Of a DNA stretch of 64,000 bases, positions 1 to 8,661 are shown piece by piece. A model generated the notes under the pieces. That model did not search any database, was not told where the DNA came from, and worked only from the letters and a program-made list of their open reading frames with translations. The position numbers were made by a program, and so were the translations under genes. Origin of the DNA: Fagopyrum homotropicum (Eukaryota; Streptophyta; Magnoliopsida; Caryophyllales; Polygonaceae); assembly GCA_033239125.1 (NCBI GenBank), contig BSWB01000004.1, forward strand, positions 31,307,501 through 31,371,500, read 5' to 3'. Within the stretch, counting starts at the first letter, position 1. The number at the start of each line of letters is the position of its first letter.

Positions 1-596
1 AAGCGTAGACTCTTACCGGTTGTAGCTAGGAGGATGTGTCGTTGTTGTTGGTTCCGATCTGTACCAAAACCGAGCGTGCTGGTTGATCCTACTGCTACAA
101 CAATTGGGACTTCGTTCTTCACAGAAAGGAGAGTGATAAGTCACTACAACCTTAACAGTAAGGGAGTAACAGAAGGTAGAAGAGGGAGGGTCGGGACTCA
201 CCTGTCTCTAGTCTCTCGGCAAGCTTCCTGCAATGAGTAGCCAGCGTCCAGGGCTTTCCAGGATTCTGGTTAACGAGCAGGTTCAGTAGACAGGATACAC
301 AAACAGACGGAAGGTAGCGAGAGTCCGAACTCGCCTGGTGATGGTAGGAGCGTGACGTCCGTCCCTGGGTGCAGTCGCCACTTTCTCTCGGCTACAGAGG
401 CGAGACGTTCGTTGGGTAGTGGTCGAATTCGAGGACGTCTTGGTTCAGCCACGTGCTGAGCGAGAGATGTGAGTTGGTTTGAAGAAGACGTCGGAGGAGG
501 GATCTGTACAGCTTGCAAGGTAAGTGTTCGAGAGATTTGCAGAAAGAAAAGGAAACGCAGAAAGGAAGGAAATAATGCAGAAGAGGAGAGAGCGAT
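1..596 (-). mobile_element. H: host LTR, segment left of the Y insertion
   Basis: This is part of an antisense Ty3/gypsy LTR whose other part lies at 39191-39850; the Y array split it. Read on the minus strand the two parts join into a CT-rich leader followed by a splice-donor-like CAGGTGAGTC (minus strand, about 193-202), the same order seen in the W and Z LTRs. The element runs off the left edge of the window, so the rest of this LTR and any internal region are unseen. Short frames here (for example 270-629) are C-rich leader without protein character. Assignment as LTR rests on the matching U3 at 39186-39850. Confidence 0.75.
592..596. repeat. Target-site duplication gcgat, left copy (Y array)
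   Basis: gcgat directly precedes the TGTAAC start of the first Y LTR at 597. The same five bases follow the last Y LTR end (ttaca, 39185) at 39186-39190. A 5-bp duplication is the normal Ty3/gypsy integrase footprint, so the outer ends of the array derive from one insertion. Confidence 0.93.
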
Positions 597-925
597 TGTA
601 ACACCCCGAATTCTAAGAACTCGGGGCATTACTGGTTAGGACCTCACAATGGGTCCCGACCTCAGTTTGACAACAATATTACTAGGATCTTACAACAAGA
701 CACAAATAAGAAAAACCGAATTCATAAAAAAAAAATGTATTTATAAAAGGATGAATGCAACAAGGTCTAACAGCCTATCGTTCTTAAACAACGGAAAAGA
801 CTAATTGTCTTAACAAAAGGGAAAGACGACAAAGCAACAACCCAAACCCCCACTCTAATGAGTACGGAGACCCGGCTGACCACTACTTCCGGATCACTCA
901 GCTGCTGTTCTAACCTGTGGTAAAT

Positions 926-1369
926 CTAAAAACACAACAAAACAACCATTAGCTAGTTATCTAAACATTAGGAGAATAATAATAGCACACACACATAAAA
1001 TAATAAACACTCATCATGCTTTCAAACAACTCATTTATTATCTTCATTTAAGTCATTCACTCTAATGATACTTATTTTGTGACACGAGGGATTCCCAAAC
1101 CTCGCCTCCGCCCCCGTGTACCCATCAGGAGTGGATCCGATGCATCTCACCGTGTACCTGTATGGTCTGGGTATAGAGAACCTCCCAGTCTCCTGGCAGA
1201 GCTGGGCAGTGATGTCACGGCCCGTTATACATACACTCGGGCCTTAAAACATAATAACCACGATCATCCTAACAAGTTGTTATTTATTATAACACACACA
1301 TTGTACACACACAACCATCATCACCCAACTAATATCCAGAAACCAGCTAAGTAAGTCGCAAGGACTTAC
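926..1369 (-). other. Candidate conserved LTR intron, Y family
   Basis: On the minus strand the donor GTAAGTCC begins at 1369 inside a perfect 7-bp hairpin (1351-1369). The acceptor TAG (plus-strand cta, 926-928) is preceded by a T-rich run and by CTAAT about 24 nt upstream. The span is 444 nt. The same interval recurs at 23257-23700, 30064-30507 and 36853-37296. Splicing is inferred; no transcript data are available here. Confidence 0.5.
1079..1218 (-). ncRNA. Candidate structured RNA domain in LTR, Y family
   Basis: On the minus strand a closing stem GTGACA/TGTCAC (1213-1218 with 1079-1084) encloses hairpin CCCAGCTC/GAGACTGGG with one bulged A, a central hairpin CATCGGA/TCCTGATG, and hairpin CGAGG/CCTCG abutting the closing stem. 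Equivalent copies are 23410-23549, 30217-30356 and 37006-37145. The open frame over this interval is incidental. Stem changes relative to X, U and W are compensatory. Confidence 0.5.
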
Positions 1370-2560
1370 CTGAATCAAATCACACTCTCAATGTCCCAAC
1401 TCGGTCCGAAACCGTAGAACTCAGATGCCTGTTACACAAGGCATGTGGATCAAAATCATATCCCATACTCTTAGAAGTTACAACTTCTAAGAAGTACTAT
1501 CTCATGAGGAGAATTACGAAAATACACTCTCTTAAGGTAAAAGATTATTTTACCCTCGATTCCGGAACTCTCTAAAAGTTGATCATTAAATTTTTGTATT
1601 TTCTTTTAGAACTTATTTCTAGAATCTGGTTCCCAAGAATAGTTTAATAAAGATTCTAAAGTTAACAAGGTTTAGAAATTTCAAAGGGGTGGCTAAGGTC
1701 CGATCTTACCCTTAGATACTAGATCTGAGATCAAATCCTAAACAAACTTAGCTTAAGTTACAACACTAATCTTCTATAATATTTTTCGTAAGTGGAACTC
1801 GTTAACAACGATAACCCTTGACCCCTCCTCGGAACCACCGCAACCTTCATCTAGTGCACACTACCCGGTCCTACTACTCTAACCTTTCCCGGTGCGATTC
1901 TACTGTAACATCCAAATTTTAGGCGTGTTCTCGATAAGTATCTTTCCGTATATTTATTGAAATTTTAATAGCTTAAATAATTTTACGAGTATTTTTCGTC
2001 GTAAATTATTAATTTCAAGTATATAAGTAGCGATAAATATTATTACCTGTAAATATAAATTATTGTTTTAATCACGTAAATTGTTTATGAGAATGGCTTC
2101 TATATCCCGATGTATATTTTTACGAGTTTATTTACATATTAATTTCCGTATTTTTAGAAGAAAAGAAAAAGAACAAAAGTTTTCGACCCAAAAATTCGGT
2201 TCCCTCGAGTTAGTTCATTTTATTTTAATTGTTTTCCACCTCCGTGCTTTTGGCACCTTGTGCAGCCCACCTACTCCTACCTCTACTCTCTTGTCTCTAT
2301 CACGCAACACCTCTGCTTTTCCCCTTGTGCAAGCCTAGTGACTAGCAGCTCTCTCTCCCTCTTCACACTCCAGCTTCCTCTCAGCTTCTCAAGGTCTCCA
2401 ACTGCTGCCCTCTCCCCTCATCTCTCCCGTCCTCACCACTACCCCTATCTTCCCCTACGCCTGAAGCCATACCGAGATATCGCCCATCTCTGTTTCTTAC
2501 ACCACCGAAGTCCCGGCGAGCCTGCTACTCCTCTCGATCTTCTCCCTTTCTGCATCCACC

Positions 2561-2599
2561 ATGGGGAATCACGCTGGAGAAGGAGCCCGGCAGCCGTGA
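2561..2599 (+). other. Short ORF with strong start context in X leader
   Basis: CCACCATGG gives an excellent eukaryotic start context, but the frame is only 12 codons plus TGA. It is unchanged at 9319-9357 and 16077-16115. It lies in the transcribed-looking CT-rich leader and could act as a uORF. No function is implied. Confidence 0.25.
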
Positions 2600-2900
2600 A
2601 GTATCCTGCCGCCCCACCGCCGTCTCGCCGGATCCCCTCTGCACTATCCCTCTTTCCATCGCCTCACCTGCTCTCCCTGTCGCAGGGAACCCGACGGCCT
2701 GGAGCCACCCGCTGCCACGTCTGCCCCAGGAACGAGCCGGAGACGCCGCCTCCTTGCTACCACTAGCCCCGCAGCCTCGCTCCACGCCCGCACTTCCGGA
2801 GGAGCCGCCGCCAAGGTGCACCGGTACAGCCTCTTCTCTAGCGCCGCAATCGATCTATCAGTTTACAGGAAACCCTTTTGGTGTTAATTAAATCGGGCAA

Positions 2901-3126
2901 CCCTCTTTCTCAGTGTAATTACATTACATAACCCGTATTTATGTTTTGCATATATGGCCCAACTTCTGGATTTTGGCAATGTTATCCCTGTTTGTTTAAA
3001 TTACAAATTTGTGCCCAGATTTTTAAATGTAGCAATTATACCCTCCTGCAGATTTTATTTACATCATATGGCCCATATTTTTATTTGCGGTTTTAACCCA
3101 CATTTATAAGATTGTATATTTGGCCC
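2901..3126 (+). repeat. Phased CCC repeat region, X LTR
   Basis: CCC occurs at 2901, 2932, 2958, 2986, 3014, 3041, 3072, 3097 and 3124, spaced 31, 26, 28, 28, 27, 31, 25 and 27 nt, in an otherwise AT-rich stretch with little sequence identity between units. The same pattern occurs in the diverged U LTR at 53286-53486. It looks like a very old minisatellite or a spacing-constrained binding array. Confidence 0.55.
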
Positions 3127-4037
3127 GGAGAATGGTTTAACGGTTTTGTTTATCCTTGGCTTTGAGAACGAGTTTTACCATTGGGTTTATGATGTTGTTT
3201 AGATGCCCGGAAAATATAAATACGGATTTTATATTCGGTTCATGGTTCAAGTTGTAATTTCGGGTTTAAGACCAAGTGGTTTAATTTCATATTTTTGCCC
3301 GGAAGGATTTGACGAGTTTTAATCTTGGTTTTGAAAACGGGTTTTACCTTAGATTTTATGTAAGTTATATATTTCGTTCAAGTTTAGCGTATGAGCTAAA
3401 CTTGCTTAGTGTTGGTATTAGGTTTGGAAGCGACCCGATAAAGGCCTAACGAGTCCATATCGACATCCATAGATCGTCTTCCGTCTTTTGACGTCACGTG
3501 AGTACCCTCTCCCCCGAGCTTATGATCTTACTCGATTTAGTTATGTTTAGTATTATTATCATGCTAGGTTGAATCTAGCATAACTTAGAGTGAATACCAA
3601 GTAGTGGTTATGGACCTTAGGTGTGTTTTGTTGATTGTGAAATGTTGTACGACTTGAGGAGTTGCACTTGTGAAGTTGTTTATGGCTTTAAGTTGTATGT
3701 TGAGCTTGTGAGAATTTAAGGGTTGAGGTTGTATGATGTTGAGGTTGTGGACTAGAACGAGAGTATCCTAGTTGCGTTGTGAGTTATGATCTTGCGAGGT
3801 CCGAGGGTTTAGAAGTTTTAAGACTTCTAGCTTGTGTTGAGTGTGATGTGAGCATGAGGGATTCTAGGATGTGGTCCTAGAATTGAGAGTCAAATGGTCT
3901 TGCGTAGATCATTTGTATAGAAGTCTAAGACTTCTATTGCGAGTGGGTTGTTGTTGATATAGTTATCTTCTTGTGAGCAGGTCATGGGCTTCCTCCCTAA
4001 GGAAGCGAGAGTGTTGTGAGTTGAGTGTGGTGACGAG

Positions 4038-4503
4038 GTAAGTCTCCGGACTTACTTAGCTCGTATTCTTTGTATTAGCATTATTGTGTGTTGGGTGGTG
4101 TGTGTTTATTATTTTACTATTTATAACAACTAAACCGGAAATAGGATTACCGACTTTTATATTATTTGGCCCAAGTGTATGATAACGGGCGGTGACATCA
4201 CTGCCTGGCTCCCCGTGAGAGCTAGGGGGATCTCGGCGACTGGCCCGTGCTGGTTAGACGGTCGGAGGCATCCGACCGTTCCATTGCCGGAAGAAGGGAC
4301 CGAGGCGAGTTTTGGAGGATTCTCGTGTCACAAAAGAAGTTGAATTAGAACGGGATATGACTTAATAATAATAAAGATAATAAACCGGATTTGTGTGCTT
4401 CTGAGTATGTCGTGTGACTATGATGATTTACTTGTGTTTGTGCCTTTCCCTTTAATTCTAATGCTTGGAATGTGAGCTAACGGTTTTATACCGATTGTTG
4501 TAG
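4038..4503 (+). other. Candidate conserved LTR intron, X family
   Basis: Donor GTAAGT at 4038 lies in a perfect stem GTAAGTC/GACTTAC (4038-4055). CTAAC is at 4477-4481 and TAG at 4501-4503, after a T-rich tract; length 466 nt. Copies are 10796-11261 and 17554-18008 (11 nt shorter). The spacing, donor, branch site and acceptor all match those of the U, Y, Z and W LTRs. Confidence 0.5.
4192..4331 (+). ncRNA. Candidate structured RNA domain in LTR, X family
   Basis: Stems by position: P1 4192-4197 with 4326-4331 (GTGACA/TGTCAC); P2 4204-4211 with 4219-4226 (one G-U); P3 4258-4266 with 4271-4279 (nine perfect pairs, loop ggca); P4 4306-4309 with 4322-4325. P4 abuts P1, giving a closed multi-branch fold. 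Other copies are 10950-11089 and 17708-17836. In X3 an 11-bp deletion removes most of one P3 arm plus its loop. Confidence 0.5.
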
Positions 4504-4856
4504 ATTGCCTTGCAGGTTAGGAAAGCGGCCGAGAGATCCGGAAGAGTGGGCAGCCGGGGTTCCGTACATTTTAGGAGTGGGTTTTGGTTGGAGTCGGGTT
4601 GTGTTTTATTCTTCGTTTATTATGTTGGTATGCCGTGTGTATGGCGTTTTGACCTTTGGTGTTGTTTATCGGCTGGAGTCTTTGTTGTTTTCCTTCGGGT
4701 TTCTTATCATTTGTATTAAAAGGAATTTTGGTTTTGCCTTTATTTGTGCCATGTTGAAAGATCCGGTGAAATTGTTGTCAGGCTAAGGGTCGGGACCCAT
4801 TGTGAGGTCCCAACCCGTAGCATCCCGAGTCCCGCGGATTTGGGGTGTTACAAAAG

Positions 4857-4868
4857 TGGTATCAGAGC
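4857..4868 (+). other. Primer binding site, initiator Met tRNA (X1)
   Basis: TGGTATCAGAGC, complementary to the 3-prime end of plant initiator methionine tRNA, starts four bases after the LTR end at 4852. This fixes the LTR boundary and the sense orientation. Confidence 0.95.
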
Positions 4869-4883
4869 CCTAGGTTGACAACA

Positions 4884-4904
4884 ATGGCACTCGCAATCTT
4901 CTAA
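4884..4904 (+). other. Leader mini-ORF after the primer site (X1)
   Basis: A six-codon frame, MALAIF, followed by TAA, 15 nt after the primer site. The X2 copy is 11642-11662. Related frames occur at the same place in Y, Z and W, so it may be a conserved uORF. Confidence 0.4.
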
Positions 4905-7033
4905 AGGCCGAATAAGGAATAAACAGAACCCCGCGGGTTCTGAGTTTTTGTTTTCAAAATCACATGCATGAGTCGGGGTAGAATGTACGGACCACCACTC
5001 CTTCCGCGGATCTCGGCAGCATAGTTTATTGGATTTTTAGTATACATATGTAGATATGTATCGTGGACTTAGGATGTTTTTGGATAATATCGTGTGTGGA
5101 TTGTAGTTGCATGATGGACGTGATTTATGTGTATAGTTGTATATGTGAACGATTATATGTTTTGGACCTTGTATTATTGTAAAGTTTTCTTTACACGTTC
5201 CTAAGCATTTGAGTCAAGACGAGAAGAGTGATCGAACCATTTGCTAAAGAATTAAGACACCATAAGTTAAGCTTACGAGGTACCAAAAAGTAAAGTTTTA
5301 ACATTTCTAGAGTCATGAGAAGAAGGGGATGGTGGGGATTCACATGGATTTGACCGGTTTCCGTTATAATGATAAGGCTAAGAAACGCCAAGAAGGAGGA
5401 AGTGTGTATAAATGATGACCCCAAGAAGATGAAAGACGAAACGAAGAGCTTTGATCGAGAGACTTAAGATACCAACCAAGAGGAACGAAAGTGGATACTA
5501 GCTAATGCTATAATATTTGAGAAGGTGCACTTGAAAGACATCAAAGAAGAATGGTTAAGTCTATTAAAGGGAGTTATATGAAACAACAAGACAAAGAAGA
5601 TATATTTATCTTAGATAAGTGGAAGGAAGCGTGGAACGTAGAAAGAGTTAAAGAAGGGTCTGAAGAGTGAAATGAGCAAATGAAGTTTATGATAGAGTAC
5701 CCCGAGAGGGTATCCTTCAAGAGTATGGTAACATGGAAGTGTGGTAGGAGAGTAAGTCGTTGATTTTGAGGGAGGTTCATCAATGAGTTAATCGGTGACC
5801 ATCAAGAATGTACAGGTGCGGGTTGTATACTGGTGACTGTAGGAGGGTAGAGTAATCCAGGATGTGAGATCATGAATAAGGGGAACAAGAACTGGAACAT
5901 TCGTGGTGGTTGAATGTCAGTAATAGGAGGTGTGTTAACGGAAGCATAAACGTTTTAATTAAGTAACATCTTATCGATTCTAACAAGTGATGGTAACGTA
6001 TATTGTGGAGGTATTGTAACGATATGGTGTGACTTTCTTAGGTCATGAGATTGACATATGGAGGAATGACATGAATCAGGGTAAAGGGAACTAGAAGGAC
6101 AAAAAGGGAAGGGAGTCTTCTATGGTGATTGTGCGTGAAGGGATGATATATAAGGGGATGCATGACATGTTTGTTCTAAAGTGATGATGTCATGTTTTTG
6201 CGAGCAAAAGCTTAGCCAAAGTTTTGTGACTTACATGGCGAAGACATAGTGGCTATGATGTGAAACGAGGAACATGGATTAGGGCAACGCTGCAAGCTTA
6301 GAGTTATGATGTTAGTACTTGGTGGAGTTATTAGTGGATCTTTTGGTGATTGTGGATGGGGAACTCCGCCTAAAGGCACACTTGTACGGTTGTGAAGTTG
6401 TTCTTGGAATACCAAGAGATGCATAAGGTGACCAACAAGAGAAAGAGGGGACTGACGTTTTGAAGTTCGATGTCATTATGAGATGTACAAGACGTACATG
6501 AAAGATTGAGGTTAGAGCCTCTATGGTCGGTTGACGTTGCATAAGAAAATGAAGTGTAAGGTTCTATACCTACTTGAAGAAAGGACGTCTAGGGTGAAAG
6601 CTTATATAGAACACGAGGAGTTCCTCCCATATGTTGGGATGTTAGAGGAAGCGAAGAAGATTGTATCGATTTGTTATATGGCATGATTGAGTCTTGTAGT
6701 TAGGACTTTTGTGACTGAACACATGCGAGAGGTCAAGAGATGTTATTATCGCATTTCTTTTAAAAGTAAAAAGAAGGATTAACCTGAACTATTGCTTAAC
6801 CAAGGCTTCAAGAGTCGGAAGACTCGAGCAAGTTCCACGAGTTAGGGAATTGAGGGATTTGTAAAAGAAAGACGATCGACATTGTAGCTACGGATGAAAC
6901 ATTACACGTGTGGAAGGATGCCACCCAACCGATCGGGGTGGACCACTTATCAAGGGTAGGATCAGGTTGTGTCGGTTATTACGATATGTGATTGGTAAAA
7001 AAAAAATGGAACCCGAGATGACACGGATTCCAA

Positions 7034-7735
7034 CGAATCGGGATGTGGATGTTACCGCTAAGATTGATTTGGGCTCAACTTCGATTTCCAAGGCGCCGTA
7101 CAAATGATGCCAACAAATGATACTCGTGAAGTTACTCGAATTAAGGAAGCAATTGAAGGAGCAATTGCAATTGCAAGCTCTTGACGATAAGGGTTCGTCA
7201 ATACACTATAGGGGGAACTTGGAAGTATATCTTGAACTCTTGATTTGAAGTTCACGTTAGATATATCTTGAACTCTTGATTTGAAGTTCATGTTGAGATA
7301 TATCTTGAATTGAAGATGTTATGGAGAACACCAGTCTGCGAAAAGAGAGACGATTATCTCCGTTTGTACATCAATTACCGTTAGCCGAACAAGATAACAA
7401 TGAAGAACGAGTATCCCTCACCGCAGATATATGATCTATTTGATCGGTTGCAAGGGTTGGTAGTCTCTTCTAAAATTGATTTAAGGGCTGATTGCCACCA
7501 ATTGAGAATTCGAGACTGTGATATTTGCAAATACGGCAGTCCGGAAAGATCATGGTCACTAAGAGTTGTAGTAATTCCATATGGGCTTATTAATGCCTAG
7601 ATAAAATATTTTGGTCTACTCTCGAAGAAAAGAGAGTTATATCAAGTTGTCTCGGGATGCCAACCCCCGATGGATGTGGAAGGAGTTATAAGTTATCTTA
7701 GATGTGCTGAGCTTTACCAGATATGTGAAGGGAGA
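7034..7735 (+). pseudogene. Reverse transcriptase remnant, X internal 1
   Basis: Three pieces follow the order of the Z reverse transcriptase: the ISKAPY motif region (about 7070-7106), a KLLELRKQL-like segment (about 7130-7165), and the fingers/palm start with KNEYPSPQIYDLFDRLQ (7403-7453), IDLRA.CHQLR and VVIPYGLINA. They sit in different frames. After 7600 the thumb-like QPPMDVEGV segment follows almost at once, so the stretch holding the catalytic FIDD is deleted. A TAG at 7598-7600 is CAG in X internal 2. The product would be inactive. Confidence 0.75.
7226..7317 (+). repeat. 36-37 bp tandem repeat in X internal 1
   Basis: Units beginning tatatcttgaa start at 7226, 7262 and 7299, two and a half copies in all. 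The same repeat is in X internal 2 at 13984-14075. It interrupts the degenerate reverse transcriptase. Confidence 0.8.
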
Positions 7736-8217
7736 AGTTGTGTAACACCTTTTATGGTAACCTACTACGGATGACGATGAAGTAGTGAATAGGACGAAGA
7801 ATTGACAACAGTGTTGCTAAGAGTTAAGAGGGAATTCATTGGTGCAACTGTTTTGATTTACCTTGAGGTATTATGGGTTTGAAGTGGACAAGTGATTCTT
7901 CAAGACAAGGTCTTGATCGAGTATTGAGGAGCGATGTAAGAGTAATAACATATGTGTCTTGTTAGTAGAAGTAGTATGGAGTAAAGTACTTCCTTCGTTA
8001 CTTGGAATTGCACAAGAATTGAGGAAACATAACGTCAAAGTTTGGTTTGACAAGAACCAAAGCCAGCAGTGTAAATTGGAAGTTCGATCTTCTTTGGTAG
8101 AGAAATCAAAGGGAAAATAATGGATATGCTGCATTGAGAGAGACCCGAGAAGGAAGTTGAGTTCCGATATATCGACCTTTTTGAGATCTTAGCGCGAGTT
8201 AGGAAAACGGTTTACCG

Positions 8218-8400
8218 GTTGGTGCGGCCACCGAGAGTAGAGTGTGTTTACCCGGTGTTTTATGTGTATGAGTCAGGGGAGTACATACATGACTCAAGAC
8301 GAATGGTCAGTCATAGTGGTTTATTAGCAGACGAGGAACTGATGAGGCAATCTAGAATACGGGGAGAATATCTTTGGTTGGGTTTTACGCTGAGTTAGTA
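8218..8400 (+). pseudogene. Pol C-terminal remnant, X internal 1
   Basis: The translation reads RPPRVECVYPVFYVYESGEY and continues with HDSRRMVSHSGLL. This parallels the Z and W segment LPPRL...VHPVFHVSQLREYI...R..ISHEDLI that links integrase to the chromodomain-like tail. The tail itself is lost. The X2 copy is 14976-15158. Confidence 0.7.
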
Positions 8401-8624
8401 GTATCGATAGAATTAACGGGTTAGACCTAGTTTTTCCTTTGATTGAGTTATGTGCATGTGTGATGTTATGTGTGGTTTGTGCCGTATCCGGGAATGTGCT
8501 ATATGACATGATTTATTTTGTGGTGGTAGTTTGAGTAGATGATGTGTTTATATTAGAAGGTTTAAGCCTTCTTAGTTGAGAATTCATACCTCGGCCTAAG
8601 GGACCGAGAAATTCGACGCATAGC

Positions 8625-8661
8625 AAGTTTCGGGACGAAACTTTTTTGTAGGGGGATCTAA
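8625..8661 (+). promoter_or_regulatory. PPT hairpin and polypurine tract (X1)
   Basis: AAGTTTCGGGACGAAACTT (8625-8643) is a perfect 8-bp stem with a 3-nt loop. It is followed by gtagggggatctaa abutting the next LTR. The tract primes plus-strand DNA synthesis. The same hairpin precedes the tract in Y, Z and W. Confidence 0.8.

Larger units (their letters stand above)
597..1903 (-). mobile_element. LTR Y1, left portion (R/U5 side)
   Basis: This starts TGTAACACCCCG like Y2, Y3 and Y4 and stops at gcgattctac, where the X array begins. The uninterrupted copy at about 24232 reads straight through to cacccgctcc, which reappears at 18362. On the minus strand this portion is the 3-prime half of the LTR. 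It holds the candidate intron (926-1369) and the structured domain (1079-1218). Confidence 0.92.
1904..4852 (+). mobile_element. LTR X1 (2949 bp)
   Basis: Order along the LTR: AT-rich U3 (1904 to about 2240), CT-rich leader (about 2240-2880), a phased CCC region (2901-3126), a long stretch with short palindromes (agaagt...acttct), donor hairpin (4038-4055), structured domain (4192-4331), branch-like CTAAC (4477-4481), acceptor TAG (4501-4503), then a block shared with U, Y, Z and W (gatccggaag...cagccgggg) and a terminal hairpin. Frames such as 2260-2766 lie in the CT-rich leader. X1 differs from X2 and X3 at several shared sites. Confidence 0.92.
4853..8661 (+). mobile_element. X internal region 1 (decayed)
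   Basis: It begins with the primer site and a leader resembling those of Z and W, then about 2.1 kb (roughly 5050-6900) without recognisable coding, then broken pol remnants (7034-7735 and 8218-8400), and ends with the PPT hairpin (8625-8643) and polypurine tract. At 3.8 kb it is shorter than the 5.4-kb internal of Z. No complete gag, protease or integrase frame exists. Confidence 0.85.

Noticed and set aside
1079..1354. 91-codon frame in every Y LTR
   Set aside because: It covers the structured domain on the strand opposite to the element. Substitutions follow stem pairing, not codon positions.
2260..2766. 168-codon frame repeated in the three X LTRs
   Set aside because: It lies in a CT-rich leader, is rich in Ser/Pro/Leu from composition, has no recognisable domain, and an overlapping antisense frame is just as long. 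Repetition follows from the LTR copies.
4857..4868. tRNA gene suggested by the initiator-tRNA match
   Set aside because: Only the 12-nt primer complement is present, with no tRNA body.
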